64,000 nt of DNA, from the IMG/VR virus record IMGVR_UViG_3300043313_001352, positions 1 through 64,000 of that record; one strand, given 5' to 3'. Both the position numbers and the translations under genes were made by a program. Source of the stretch: a virus. The notes under the pieces are model-generated. The model saw only the letters and a program-made list of their open reading frames with translations, made no database searches and was not told where the DNA came from. Of this stretch, positions 1 to 7,974 are shown piece after piece. Numbering within the stretch: position 1 is the first letter of the stretch; every line of letters starts with the position of its first letter.

Positions 1-826
1 CCTCGATCGGGGGCTCGGGTTCGCCGACCATCGCGGGGTCGGGCTCGGCGGGCATCGCCGAGGCGGAGAGGCCATCAGGGATGAACATGGCGCCCGCGTT
101 CAGCCGGGACTGGGCGGTGGCCCGCGCGGCGTGGCTGAACAGCAGCAGATCCTCACAGGGCTGCAGCACGCCGATCATCGAGGAGTCGGCCTGCTGGCTC
201 CAGCGGGGGTGACTGCGCCAGATCCGACCGACAAACGCGGTCGGCGGCAGTTCGATGTACTCGTGCTGGCGGGCGTCCATCCGCTGCTTGAGCCGGACCT
301 TGCCGTCCGGGGAGACGATCACCTCGTCCACGCTCTTGATGTCCCAGGTTTCCGGCTCCCCACTGCCGAGCCGCTCGGGTACCTGGACCAAGTAGCACTC
401 CCCGGCCACGCACAGGTTCAACGCTGCGTCGCGGAGCAAGGTGGCCTGGCTGCCGGTGGTGCTGATGATCCGGTTGAGCACCGCTCGGCAGTCGTCAACG
501 TACTCCTGCGGCAGGGTCCCGTCCTCGATCAGGTTCTCCAGCTGGACCGGGGGCTGGTGCGGGTCGACGACGAACGCGGGGTAGAGCCGAGCGCGGCCGG
601 TGACGTTGCCGAGCAGCCCGAAGGCGTACTTGATCTCGGCGATGATGTCGAAGTACTCCCAGGCCCGACGCTGCCAGACCACTTCGCTGCGACGACGCAG
701 CTGCTCGACGTCACGGGGCTCGTTGAGCTTGACCCGCTGGGCGGACGCCTGGAGCGCGCGGGGCGCGTTGAAGGGGATGATCTTGGCAGCTTCAACGGGA
801 GCGGACTCCCGGACGAAAATGCCCAC
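1..826 (-). CDS. Portal protein (C-terminal part outside window)
   Basis: Forms the dodecameric ring at the capsid vertex through which DNA is packaged. The 275 residues visible run off the left edge with no stop. The GTG start at 826 has a good ribosome site (AGAGGAG) about 8 bases upstream. The sequence reads as an actinophage portal: an early segment with WEYFDIIAEIKYAF, then GECYLVQVPE, and a late segment FSHAARATAQSRLNAGAMFIP that resembles the portal stem/clip region. It lies downstream of the terminase and four small genes on the same strand, the usual head-gene order. Family assignment is by pattern recognition, but the context supports it strongly. Confidence 0.9.
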   Translation of the reverse strand, partial: MGIFVRESAPVEAAKIIPFNAPRALQASAQRVKLNEPRDVEQLRRRSEVVWQRRAWEYFDIIAEIKYAFGLLGNVTGRARLYPAFVVDPHQPPVQLENLIEDGTLPQEYVDDCRAVLNRIISTTGSQATLLRDAALNLCVAGECYLVQVPERLGSGEPETWDIKSVDEVIVSPDGKVRLKQRMDARQHEYIELPPTAFVGRIWRSHPRWSQQADSSMIGVLQPCEDLLLFSHAARATAQSRLNAGAMFIPDGLSASAMPAEPDPAMVGEPEPPIE

Positions 827-954
827 GACCGCTCCTCTCAGGTCCAGGCGTCATGCGACGTAGGCCAGAGGCCCCAGCGGGTGTCCGTGAACTGTACCTC
901 TAAACAGTGTCGAACGCGCATTGTAAACACGACCGAGCAGGGACGATCAGATGA
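827..954 (-). promoter_or_regulatory. Leader/promoter region upstream of portal
   Basis: 128 bases without a gene. On the minus strand it contains TTTAGAGGTACAG, near 893-904. The core TTAGAGGTAC is repeated just upstream of the terminase gene (near 4073-4082), so it may be a shared late-promoter -10 region. No hairpin terminator was seen. Confidence 0.35.
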
Positions 955-1236
955 TCAGAGGTTCTCGGCAGCCAGCCCGGTAAGGGCGGAGAACGCGAGC
1001 GCAGAGGCCGCCACGTTCCAGGTGCGAGGGGCCAGCTCACGGGCCAGCGCGACCGCGCCACCGGCGTAGATCGAGACGCACCACGGGCAGGTGATCAGGT
1101 AGCCGATCTTGGTGTCCTCTGGCGGGTACCGATCCAGCAGCTTGTCCCGGACGTCGCCAAGGATCTCGTCGTCGTTGACCAGCTTGGTCAGCCGGAAGAC
1201 CGCCAGCGCGTCGACGAGCAGGCCCAGTGGCGTCAC
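955..1236 (-). CDS. DUF1360-like membrane protein
   Basis: A 93-residue protein. The pattern LVDALAVFRLTKLVNDDEIL, then YLITCPWCVSIYAGG, then a hydrophobic alanine-rich C-terminus, matches DUF1360, a small two-helix membrane family common next to actinophage terminase and portal genes. Its function is unknown. The GTG at 1236 is chosen because it overlaps the upstream stop as GTGA; an in-frame ATG at 1302 would give 115 residues with a 70-base overlap and is less likely. Confidence 0.75.
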   Translation of the reverse strand: MTPLGLLVDALAVFRLTKLVNDDEILGDVRDKLLDRYPPEDTKIGYLITCPWCVSIYAGGAVALARELAPRTWNVAASALAFSALTGLAAENL

Positions 1237-1580
1237 CGGGACGCCATCCGCAGCGATCGGCTGAAGGGTCGGTAGCTGCGCAGGGAGGACCCGCAACCAC
1301 ACCCGCCCGCCCGGCTGATGGTGATCTGGCCATCGGCGGTGGTGGCCACGATCTGACGCCGATCCCCGACGAGATCCTCCAGCTTCTCGTCGTAGAGCAC
1401 CCCGGCGCCGCGAGCGCCGTTCTCGACCAGGACGAGCAGCCGGTCCGCGGTGACGATGGCTCGCGCGCGGTTGTAGGGGTTGACCCCGAAGGAGAAGGTC
1501 ACCTTGGCCGGGTAGACGTCGTTGCGCACCTTGACCGGACCCTCGATCACCTCGTGGGGGTAGGGAGTTTCATTCAGCAT
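1233..1580 (-). CDS. Hypothetical protein with Cys-rich C-terminal motif
   Basis: 115 residues, function unknown. A beta-rich body (KVTFSFGVNPYNRARAIVTADRLLVLVENG) is followed by RAGGCGCGSSLRSYRPF, a Cys-Gly motif I associate with a conserved small actinophage protein encoded between terminase and portal. ATG 1580 has a purine-rich GGAAGGAAG upstream; a GTG at 1583 is an alternative. The start overlaps the end of the HTH gene by 11 bases, suggesting coupled translation. Confidence 0.75.
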   Translation of the reverse strand: MLNETPYPHEVIEGPVKVRNDVYPAKVTFSFGVNPYNRARAIVTADRLLVLVENGARGAGVLYDEKLEDLVGDRRQIVATTADGQITISRAGGCGCGSSLRSYRPFSRSLRMASR

Positions 1581-2193
1581 CACCCGACCTGCTTCCTTCC
1601 GTGGTTAGCGGAACAAGTACCGCATCCACCATCGCACGGGGCAGGTACACCGCGGGAGGAACGCGCAGTCGGGTCGCCGTGGCCGAGGAGTCTCCAGCGG
1701 GTGGGGTGTCGCTTTCAGACTCCAGCCAGTCCAGGACGGTCCGGCGCTCCTCCAGCAACGGGATGCTCGGGATCATCGAGAGGTAGGCCGGACCGGCGTC
1801 CTCGGGTGGGTCGAAGACGTGCAGCCGTCGGTGCACTCCGGCGTCGGCCACCAGGGCCACGCCGGGGACCGGCTCGGTCAGCTTGGGCGCCCCGTTGAGC
1901 GAGGCCGGTGGCTTGGCCCGTTTCGGGCGACCAGTACGCGAAGTCTCCGTGGTGCTGCGCACCCGGACCCGGACGGCCTGATGGCTCAGGCCGACGATGT
2001 CGGCCAGCATGTGCAGCGGCACACCGCGGCGGTGCAGTTGTTGGAGGCGCTCTGAAAGATCGGCCGAGACTTTCCGGATCGGGCTGTGCGCGGGGACAGA
2101 CTTGTGCACTCTGCGTACCGAACGACGCAGCTCGGCGAGTTGCTCGACCTCTTCCGGCAGCACCGTGGGAATCGCAATCATGGGCTTCGGCAT
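1570..2193 (-). CDS. Helix-turn-helix protein of the packaging cluster
   Basis: 207 residues. Residues about 53-80 (HRRGVPLHMLADIVGLSHQAV) form a typical helix-turn-helix, preceded by a helical region rich in Leu, Arg and Glu. The C-terminal half is proline-rich with no recognised domain. Being between the large terminase and the portal, it could be a terminase accessory or DNA-recognition protein, or a transcription factor; nothing in the sequence decides. The small terminase subunit is a possibility but there is a separate candidate at 61.1-61.8 kb. Confidence 0.7.
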   Translation of the reverse strand: MPKPMIAIPTVLPEEVEQLAELRRSVRRVHKSVPAHSPIRKVSADLSERLQQLHRRGVPLHMLADIVGLSHQAVRVRVRSTTETSRTGRPKRAKPPASLNGAPKLTEPVPGVALVADAGVHRRLHVFDPPEDAGPAYLSMIPSIPLLEERRTVLDWLESESDTPPAGDSSATATRLRVPPAVYLPRAMVDAVLVPLTTEGSRSGDAE

Positions 2194-2247
2194 GGGGTCT
2201 GTGTGGTCCTCACCTTGGGCTACGGCGAGTGTACAGAGTGGGGATGG

Positions 2248-2559
2248 TTAGGGGTCCACTTCCGGCACCGGAGATTTCGTACGAGCGACGTCAGCCAGAC
2301 AGGCTGCGTAGCCTGCCACATCGAGTGCCGAATCGTAATGGCTCGGGTTGTTCGTCAACCGGGCGATCTTGAGCAGGATCATCATCTGGGCGACGTCGGC
2401 TGAGGTGATCTCCGGGGTGCGCTTGGCCGCGAGGTAGGCGTTCCAGAACCGGGCGATGTTGGCGAAGGAGTCCTCGGGCTCCTCATACGTGGTGGCCCGG
2501 TCCTTGGTGACGATCGTGGCCGCCTCCTCCAGGAGCTGTCGGCGCAGGTCAGCGTTCAT
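2248..2559 (-). CDS. DUF6378-like protein
   Basis: 103 residues. The pattern (A)xxIVTKDRATTYEEPEDSFANIARFWNAYL, then DVAQMMILLKIARL, then DSALDVAGYAAC fits DUF6378, a phage family of unknown biochemical role sometimes compared to nucleotide-metabolism folds. ATG 2559 overlaps the terminase stop as ATGA, so it is translated from the terminase message. Confidence 0.8.
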   Translation of the reverse strand: MNADLRRQLLEEAATIVTKDRATTYEEPEDSFANIARFWNAYLAAKRTPEITSADVAQMMILLKIARLTNNPSHYDSALDVAGYAACLADVARTKSPVPEVDP

Positions 2560-4061
2560 AGTGGGCGGTTCACCACCGTGAATCCGGGGCTGCGGGTACC
2601 GCGGCCGAACCGTCCGTGCACGGTGCTGCGGCGAGCGGGGATCGCCGAGGGCGTCGGCCGCGGCGGGATCCGCAGCGCGGCGGGTGAGTGAGCACGGATC
2701 GAGTTGAGGTAGAGGCCATCGGGGGGCTTGATCATCAGTGCGGTGGCGCCCCAGACCATCGCGTCGAGCCGGTCCGGAGACTTGCGGTCCATCGGGGTCC
2801 ACGAGGTCAGCTGGGACTCCAGGTCCGGCCACCAGCCGAGCAGGTGGCCACGGTGCTGCTCGAAGGCCAGAGACACGGGCTCCGCCCGTGTCTGCTTGCC
2901 GTAGCGCGCCCGGACGTCGAGCACCTTGATGTTCGGGTCGATGTTGACCAGCGCCGAGCGGACCAGCGCGCCGCCCTGGTTGATCTCGGCCACCACCGGG
3001 CAGCCGTACTCGCGGGCCTTGAGCACCACCTGGGAGGCCCAGATGTTCGGGCTGCCGAGCACCGAGGCATCCTCGACGACGTAGAACTGGCGCCGGTAGA
3101 GATCCTGCTCGGTGGTCGAGGCGCAGACCAGGATGCCGCACTCGTCGGTGGGCTCCTCGGCGACGGACGGGTCGACCGCGATGACGTAGACCAGTGGAAC
3201 GTAGGGAAGGCGCTCCACCCGGTCCACGTCGAGGATCAGCTGGGTCCACAGCGCGCCCTCGACGTCTTCGAGCATCTGCCCGTCCAGCTCCTGCTTGGAG
3301 AGCCGGGTCCCGCCGAAGAGGCCGTAGATCATCCGCAGGTACTCGGGGTCGAGGTTTCCGGCGTTGGCCGCGGTGGTGTCCCGGCGCAGCACCACCGCCG
3401 GGTTCTCCTCGACCAGCTCCAGCAGCTTCTTCATCACCGGGGTGCGCTTGGGGGTGGTCAGCGCCATGATCTGCGGGCGCTGCCGGTCCTTGCCGTAGCC
3501 CCAGGGCAGACGGGCGCCAATCCGGACGTGGTCCCAGGTGGTCAGGCCCGAGGCGTCCGGAGCCTGGCGCCAGGTGGCGATCTCGTCGCACAGCGCCCAG
3601 TGCCCCTGGGGACCACGCAGCACGTCGGGCTCCTCGGCGGTGAACAAGGTGGCCTGGGAGCCGTTGGGCCAGGTGACCCGGCGCTTGGAGGACTCGTAGT
3701 GGGCGCGCTCACCGGGGCGCCCGACCTTGAGCAGGCCGGAGTCACCTTCGACCAGGACGTCACGGGTGTCGGCCGCGGTACGGGCGACCAGCAGCCCGCG
3801 CGAGCCCGGCATCGTGATCGCCTTCTCGTGCGCCCACTCGGTGCCGGTGCGGGTCTTGCCCGCACCACGACCGGCCATCATCAGCCCGATCCACCAGTTG
3901 GCTTCCTCGCGGCTGGGGAAGGTCTGGCTGGGCCGTCGCCAGAACTTCCAGTCGTACTGCAGGTCGTCGAGGTCCAGCCCCTCCAGCGCGGCCTCGCGCC
4001 CCTTGTCGTCCAGCAGCGAGATCTGCTGGGCCAGAGACATCTCTTCGGGGGCGATTGTCAC
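2556..4061 (-). CDS. terL: Terminase large subunit
   Basis: 501 residues. The ATPase-nuclease motor cuts the concatemer and pumps DNA through the portal. The Walker A motif is GRGAGKT (64-70) and Walker B is LCDE (157-160). The RNase H-like nuclease acids are likely D297 (AVDPS), E359 (VAEIN) and D433 (RLDAMVWG). Length is normal for the family. The start is GTG 4061, with only a weak ribosome site; ATG 4040 is the alternative. It is first in the leftward packaging/head operon and is transcribed away from the gene at 4176. Confidence 0.95.
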   Translation of the reverse strand: MTIAPEEMSLAQQISLLDDKGREAALEGLDLDDLQYDWKFWRRPSQTFPSREEANWWIGLMMAGRGAGKTRTGTEWAHEKAITMPGSRGLLVARTAADTRDVLVEGDSGLLKVGRPGERAHYESSKRRVTWPNGSQATLFTAEEPDVLRGPQGHWALCDEIATWRQAPDASGLTTWDHVRIGARLPWGYGKDRQRPQIMALTTPKRTPVMKKLLELVEENPAVVLRRDTTAANAGNLDPEYLRMIYGLFGGTRLSKQELDGQMLEDVEGALWTQLILDVDRVERLPYVPLVYVIAVDPSVAEEPTDECGILVCASTTEQDLYRRQFYVVEDASVLGSPNIWASQVVLKAREYGCPVVAEINQGGALVRSALVNIDPNIKVLDVRARYGKQTRAEPVSLAFEQHRGHLLGWWPDLESQLTSWTPMDRKSPDRLDAMVWGATALMIKPPDGLYLNSIRAHSPAALRIPPRPTPSAIPARRSTVHGRFGRGTRSPGFTVVNRPL

Positions 4062-4175
4062 CGGGCGAGCGTACCTCTAACCACTGGCCCGTTTGACACT
4101 GGTGATAAGATGGTGTGAACAGATGTTGAAGATGGACGTCGGGCACAACAGCAGAGATGGAGAGACGAACAGACC
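4062..4175. promoter_or_regulatory. Divergent intergenic promoter region
   Basis: Separates the leftward head genes from the rightward operon. On the minus strand TTAGAGGTAC (4073-4082) matches the element before the portal. On the plus strand TTTGACACTGGTGATAAGAT (from 4092) contains -35-like and -10-like words, but their spacing is too short for one standard promoter. GATAAGAT recurs upstream of the leftward gene starting at 54446. Confidence 0.4.
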
Positions 4176-4664
4176 ATGTACGAGTCTGAAACAGAGGTCG
4201 CGATGCCCTGGGTTTACAACGATGCGGGGTACCCCGGACGCACCACCAAGCGCGGTCGGCACATCCCCGGCAACCAGGTGGTCACCGCGCTGGCGATCGC
4301 CAGCGGCCAGAAGTACTGGGACGTCCTTCACGCGATCCAGCGTCGGCAGATCAACTACGTGCGCGGCCTGCGGCACGGCCGGATCAAGGAGGCGGGCTCC
4401 GCGATCAGCGATGTCGGGGTGTGGCCCGAGGTGAGCAAGGGGTACCTGCGCGAGCTGGGCTGGACCTGGACGCCGACCATGTCGGTCGGCTCCGGGGTGA
4501 CGGTGCATCTCGCCTACGACGAGCTACCGGACGAGCCGGTGCTGGTGTGCAGCGTCAGCAAGAGCCTGGTCACGGTGTTCCACGGCGTGGTCCAGGCGCC
4601 CCACGACCCAAGCCGCGACGGGACCCGCGCGGTCTACGGCTACTGGACACCGCCGCGGGGATGA
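4176..4664 (+). CDS. Papain/C39-fold-like phage protein, probable catalytic Cys lost
   Basis: 162 residues. It recalls an actinophage family that starts MPxVxNDGG, has GDCVTRAIAIATG at the first helix and ends HDPSxxGTRxVYGYW. Here the helix reads GNQVVTALAIASGQKYWDV, so the cysteine expected at the helix start is replaced, while the C-terminal HDPSRDGTRAVYGYW is kept. ATG 4176 is used; ATG 4203 (MPWVYND) fits the family start and may be real. It opens the rightward operon. The role is unknown. Confidence 0.7.
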   Translation: MYESETEVAMPWVYNDAGYPGRTTKRGRHIPGNQVVTALAIASGQKYWDVLHAIQRRQINYVRGLRHGRIKEAGSAISDVGVWPEVSKGYLRELGWTWTPTMSVGSGVTVHLAYDELPDEPVLVCSVSKSLVTVFHGVVQAPHDPSRDGTRAVYGYWTPPRG

Positions 4665-4665
4665 C

Positions 4666-5040
4666 GTGCCTTCCACAGTGGTGTTAGATCAGACCTCACA
4701 GGTAATGACGAAGCGACCGCGGACGGTGGGACAGCAGGTGAGTGACCGGGCAGTGCTGAAGTGGCCGGTGGCTGTCGACGATCGGGTGCACCGGGTCGGT
4801 GGCGGGCCGGTGGTGCACGTGGACTGCCAGAACCCGCACGACCCGAGCGTGGTCACGATCTGGACGATCGAGCCCCGCTACGCCCAGCCCGAACCCAAGC
4901 GTCGGGTACAGGTCTTCGGTACCGGACAACCGCTGCCGTTCTTCGCCGAGCACCTCGGCACCGCGGTGGCCGCTGATGGGCAACTGGTCTGGCACGCGTT
5001 CCAGCTGCCGGACCCCAGGAAAGACGACGAGAGTGAGTGA
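4666..5040 (+). CDS. DUF7352-like protein
   Basis: 124 residues. The segment from LKWPV through VVHVDCQ, VTIWTIEP and FGTGQPLP to LVWHAFQLP matches a small all-beta phage family (DUF7352) of unknown function. GTG 4666 directly follows the previous stop with GGGGA upstream; ATG 4705 or GTG 4738 are possible because the conserved part begins near residue 31. Confidence 0.7.
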   Translation: MPSTVVLDQTSQVMTKRPRTVGQQVSDRAVLKWPVAVDDRVHRVGGGPVVHVDCQNPHDPSVVTIWTIEPRYAQPEPKRRVQVFGTGQPLPFFAEHLGTAVAADGQLVWHAFQLPDPRKDDESE

Positions 5041-5044
5041 CCTG

Positions 5045-5341
5045 ATGATGAAGAGCATCGACAAGCGCGAGGAACTGCTCGCCGCAGCCGCGGTGGGCCT
5101 CGGTGTGATGGCGCAGGGCCTGGTGAAGCTCAGCGACGTCACCCAGCACGCCGCGGTGGTGCTGGCGAAGGTGGCCGAGTCGCTGGAGGAGCAGCAGCGC
5201 GAGCAGACCGAGTCGGAGGCGCCCCCCACTCCATCCGACGGGTCGGGAACGGCATCGCCCGGCCCGTCGGGTGCTACCGGCCCCTACCCCGGCCCCACGT
5301 CGCAGCGGGCGCCGTGGGACCGGCCGACACCGCCGGTCTGA
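5045..5341 (+). CDS. Hypothetical protein with disordered proline-rich tail
   Basis: 98 residues. An N-terminal alanine/leucine-rich helix (about 8-50, REELLAAAAVGLGVMAQ) could be amphipathic or membrane-associated. It is followed by a Pro/Ser/Gly-rich tail. No family is recognised. ATG 5045 or 5048; GTG 5033 in frame with AGGAAAG upstream is also possible. The stop overlaps the next start as TGATG. Confidence 0.65.
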   Translation: MMKSIDKREELLAAAAVGLGVMAQGLVKLSDVTQHAAVVLAKVAESLEEQQREQTESEAPPTPSDGSGTASPGPSGATGPYPGPTSQRAPWDRPTPPV

Positions 5342-5667
5342 TGGAGTCGGAGTACCGGGGGCGCTCGCTGGCCTTCATCCGGAACCTGCTGGAGTGCCCG
5401 GCCCGGTGGGGCTCGGCCAAGGACGCGGCCGAGGCCATGGCCGAGCAGCGCCGCACCGGGTACCCGATGGTGCTCGGCGCGGTCTGCTTCTACGACATGG
5501 AGCCGTGGGGTGACATCGGCCTGCACGTCGGGAACGGCGAGGTGCTGCGGATCATCCAGGGGCGCCCGCAGCTGGTGCCGGTGATGCGCGACCTGAACTA
5601 CATCGGCTGGGTCACCACCGGGGAGTTCCGGGAGGCCAGCGGCGCTGAGGCACCGGTTGTGCGCTGA
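5341..5667 (+). CDS. Hypothetical protein, CHAP-like remnant possible
   Basis: 108 residues. The order CPARWGSAKDAAEAM, YPMVLGAVCFYD, GDIGLHVGNGEVLR and LNYIGW resembles small CHAP/NlpC-type phage proteins, where GHxALYVGxG and YxGW recur. The position usually occupied by the catalytic His is Asp here (GDIGL), so if the relation is real it is not an active peptidase. Start ATG overlaps the previous stop. Confidence 0.65.
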   Translation: MESEYRGRSLAFIRNLLECPARWGSAKDAAEAMAEQRRTGYPMVLGAVCFYDMEPWGDIGLHVGNGEVLRIIQGRPQLVPVMRDLNYIGWVTTGEFREASGAEAPVVR

Positions 5668-5673
5668 CGAAGT

Positions 5674-5703
5674 GATGTGCTAACGTTTACGTTGAAGGTA
5701 AAC
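5674..5703 (+). promoter_or_regulatory. Extended -10 promoter with palindrome
   Basis: TGTGCTAACGT gives an extended -10 (TAACGT at 5681-5686). It is followed by the inverted repeat GTTTAC/GTAAAC (5685-5690 and 5698-5703) and then a CAACGACG leader. This resembles the promoters of 26-49 kb. CGTTTACG, the core of their upstream motif, here overlaps the promoter itself. Confidence 0.6.
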
Positions 5704-5728
5704 CAACGACGTAGAGACGAGGCAGCAC

Positions 5729-6529
5729 ATGTACCACAAGGGCATCGACGAGCCGGACACCGAGCCGCGCCGCAACCGGTACTGCGATCAGAAGCGGAAG
5801 ACCGCGTTCACCGAGGAGGTCGCCGAGACCGTCGTCGACGGTGACCTGTACTTCTCCCAGCGCAGCCCCGCGCACGCGCGGTTCTACGTGCCGATCGAGG
5901 CCGGTGAGCACGGGATGACCGAGGCCGGGCTGCTCTGCGTGACGCACAAGTTCGAGAAGCCGTTCCCCGATCTCAAGGGTCGCTGGAAGCCCTACGACGG
6001 CGGCGGCAACCTGGTGATCAAGCTCAACAAGGCCGACGGCGACATCACCTTCGCCGCGCTGCGCGCGATCGAGGGGGCGCTGTACGCCACGCCGCTGGGC
6101 CGCGCCGTCGGCCGCGACACCCTGCGCGGGATGGCCGAGTCGCTGTGCACCACCTTCGGCATCAACATCGACCTCGACGAGGAGCGCTCCACCTTCACCG
6201 TGGACCCGGACACCGAGAAGCGGGCCAAGGACGCCCTGCGCGACCTGCTCCGCTACGCCCCCGAGGGCGGCTACGACGAGCGCCTCGGTGAGATCGGCGC
6301 CGACGCCGACGGGGTCGGCTTCGCCGCCGACGCGGGCGAGTACACCCAGCTGATCAACGGGCACACCGACGGCTTCGGCAACGCCGACGCCGGGCAGGGC
6401 AACCCGCTGCCGTTCCTGTGCCAGCCGGTGTTCTACGCGGTGCTCGGCTACAAGGGCAACGGCCGGTCCCTCCAGGCCCGGATCAACGCGCTGATGGAGG
6501 CCGTCGGCCTCACGGACGAGGAAATCTGA
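5729..6529 (+). CDS. Hypothetical protein, 266 aa
   Basis: No family recognised. The protein is soluble and acidic. A mixed N-terminal half (GDLYFSQRSPAHARFYVPIEAGEHG, HKFEKPFPDL, YDGGGNLVIKLNKADGDITFAAL) precedes a helical middle part and a Gly/Asn/Asp-rich C-terminal part (LINGHTDGFGNADAGQGN). It is first in the unit that starts at the 5681 promoter, with the CAACGACG leader and GACGAGG upstream of ATG 5729. It is followed by tightly coupled small genes. Confidence 0.75.
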   Translation: MYHKGIDEPDTEPRRNRYCDQKRKTAFTEEVAETVVDGDLYFSQRSPAHARFYVPIEAGEHGMTEAGLLCVTHKFEKPFPDLKGRWKPYDGGGNLVIKLNKADGDITFAALRAIEGALYATPLGRAVGRDTLRGMAESLCTTFGINIDLDEERSTFTVDPDTEKRAKDALRDLLRYAPEGGYDERLGEIGADADGVGFAADAGEYTQLINGHTDGFGNADAGQGNPLPFLCQPVFYAVLGYKGNGRSLQARINALMEAVGLTDEEI

Positions 6530-6798
6530 TGGGCGACTACCAGATCTACTTCCAGCAGACCGCCAACGAGCGCTACGACACCGACATGAACCAGCGGGTG
6601 CGCAGCCTGATCGAGGGTGCGGGAATCCCCATCGTCGAGGAGTTCGGCGGCACCGCGCTGAACGTGCCCGCCGACCAGCTGGGCTCCGAGTGCGGGTTCG
6701 TGGTGCGCACCCAGCTGGCCACGGTCACGACGATCACGGCGTCCATCACCGAGGTGCTCAACGGGCGCCCCGTCGAGTTCATGGAGGTAGACCAATGA
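6529..6798 (+). CDS. Hypothetical protein, 89 aa
   Basis: Start ATG overlaps the previous stop as TGATG. The fold looks like a small alpha/beta protein (YQIYFQQTANERYDTDMNQRVRSLIEG, then strands). It is unrecognised. Translational coupling puts it with the 266-residue protein upstream. Confidence 0.7.
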   Translation: MGDYQIYFQQTANERYDTDMNQRVRSLIEGAGIPIVEEFGGTALNVPADQLGSECGFVVRTQLATVTTITASITEVLNGRPVEFMEVDQ

Positions 6799-7313
6799 GC
6801 GGGTTCCAGGTACTGCAGGCATCGCTGCCGATGTGGGTTCGGATGGAGCGGCACACCGGCGACGCCGTGGTCAGCCAGCGCGAGGTCAACGGCATCGCCG
6901 TCACCGAGGTGATGGGTTACCCCGAGTCCCCGGCCGACACCGAGCCGGGCACCTTCGGTGACACGCCGCCGGACCGGGTGCGCGCCAACGTGCACTTCGT
7001 GGAGATCGCCCCGAACCCGGAGTTCCCGGACCGCGAGGAGCTGATCAGCGCGGTGCGCGACGCACTCGGGGAGGGCGAGTTCGGCGTCTCCATGGGCGCC
7101 GACGACCTCGCCGGTGGCCCGTCCTTCATCGCGCTGGGCGGCTGGCTCGGCTCGCAGGATCTGGCGCTGATGCTGATCGGTGCCGTGGAGCTGGCCGGGA
7201 TCGCCCCGGCGATCACTCCGGCGGCACTGGGCATCAGCGGTGAGGGCGCGGACAACCTGGCCGGGAACGGTCTGGTCATGCTCGGTCCCTCGAAGGTCTG
7301 GGGCGAGTCGTGA
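6795..7313 (+). CDS. Hypothetical protein, 172 aa
   Basis: ATGA overlap with the upstream gene. The C-terminal half contains Gly/Ala-rich, moderately hydrophobic stretches (FIALGGWLGSQDLALMLIGAVELAG, PAALGISGEGADNLAGNGLVML) but no clear membrane helix. No family is recognised. Confidence 0.7.
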   Translation: MSGFQVLQASLPMWVRMERHTGDAVVSQREVNGIAVTEVMGYPESPADTEPGTFGDTPPDRVRANVHFVEIAPNPEFPDREELISAVRDALGEGEFGVSMGADDLAGGPSFIALGGWLGSQDLALMLIGAVELAGIAPAITPAALGISGEGADNLAGNGLVMLGPSKVWGES

Positions 7314-7636
7314 CCGGCTTCACCGAGGTGCTGGACACCATCAACCAGCTGACCAAGGAGATCGACGAGCTGGACAACCAGCGCTCCGGGCTGACCGGGC
7401 AGCTGGAGTACCTGGCGCACCGCTGGGACGAGCGCTACCCGCAGCCGATGATGACACCCGGTCACGAGCACCGGCTGGTCTGCAGCCGGTGCCACTTCCG
7501 CTACATGGACACCACCGAGACTTCTGTCCGCTTCGGCACCGACTGCAGCTGGTGCGGCCGAGACGCCGGGAGGGGCGTGGAGATCCAGCGCACCTGGTTC
7601 GAGCGGCAACTGCAGGACGACAAGGCGACGACGTGA
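7310..7636 (+). CDS. Zinc-ribbon-like protein with N-terminal coiled coil
   Basis: 108 residues. Residues 1-45 form a helix with coiled-coil character (LDTINQLTKEIDELDNQRSGLTGQLEYL). CSRC and CSWC, about 21 residues apart, form a probable zinc site. GTG start, GTGA overlap. The role is unknown; a DNA- or protein-binding adaptor is plausible. Confidence 0.7.
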   Translation: MTGFTEVLDTINQLTKEIDELDNQRSGLTGQLEYLAHRWDERYPQPMMTPGHEHRLVCSRCHFRYMDTTETSVRFGTDCSWCGRDAGRGVEIQRTWFERQLQDDKATT

Positions 7637-7974
7637 CCGAGGAGCTGCCGGAGAAAAAGTACCCCGGCGAGGGTGACTGGGTGCTGGTGTGGGGACAGAT
7701 CCTGCGCCGCAAGACCCATCCCGAGGACGTGTGCGTCGAGTTCTTCAGCCACAACGAGCAGTACCACTGCGACGTGCGGATCGACCGGGTCCGGATCGTG
7801 GACGAGCAGCCGGACTTCATCACCACGTGCACCGCACTGTTCCGGTTCGCCGGAGGCGCCAACGGGCTCATCGTCCGGTGCGCGCGGCACGACCAGCACG
7901 GCGGCAAGCACCGGGACTCCGGCGGGACGCTCTACGACGACTCGCAGGTCATCGGCTACATCGAGGAGGCGTGA
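7633..7974 (+). CDS. Hypothetical protein, 113 aa
   Basis: GTG start with GTGA overlap. It is a mainly beta protein with several His/Cys residues (CVEFFSHNEQYHCDVRIDRVRIV, CARHDQHGGKH), which could bind metal. No family is recognised. Confidence 0.7.
   Translation: MTEELPEKKYPGEGDWVLVWGQILRRKTHPEDVCVEFFSHNEQYHCDVRIDRVRIVDEQPDFITTCTALFRFAGGANGLIVRCARHDQHGGKHRDSGGTLYDDSQVIGYIEEA

Noticed and set aside
131-1069. Long plus-strand open frame
   Set aside because: It is the mirror of the portal gene: the minus strand gives a recognisable portal protein with a good ribosome site, and the plus product is His/Asp/Val-rich with no family.
2688-4118. 476-codon plus-strand frame opposite the terminase
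   Set aside because: High-GC codon use opens the antisense frame. The minus strand carries complete terminase motifs; the plus frame has no motif.
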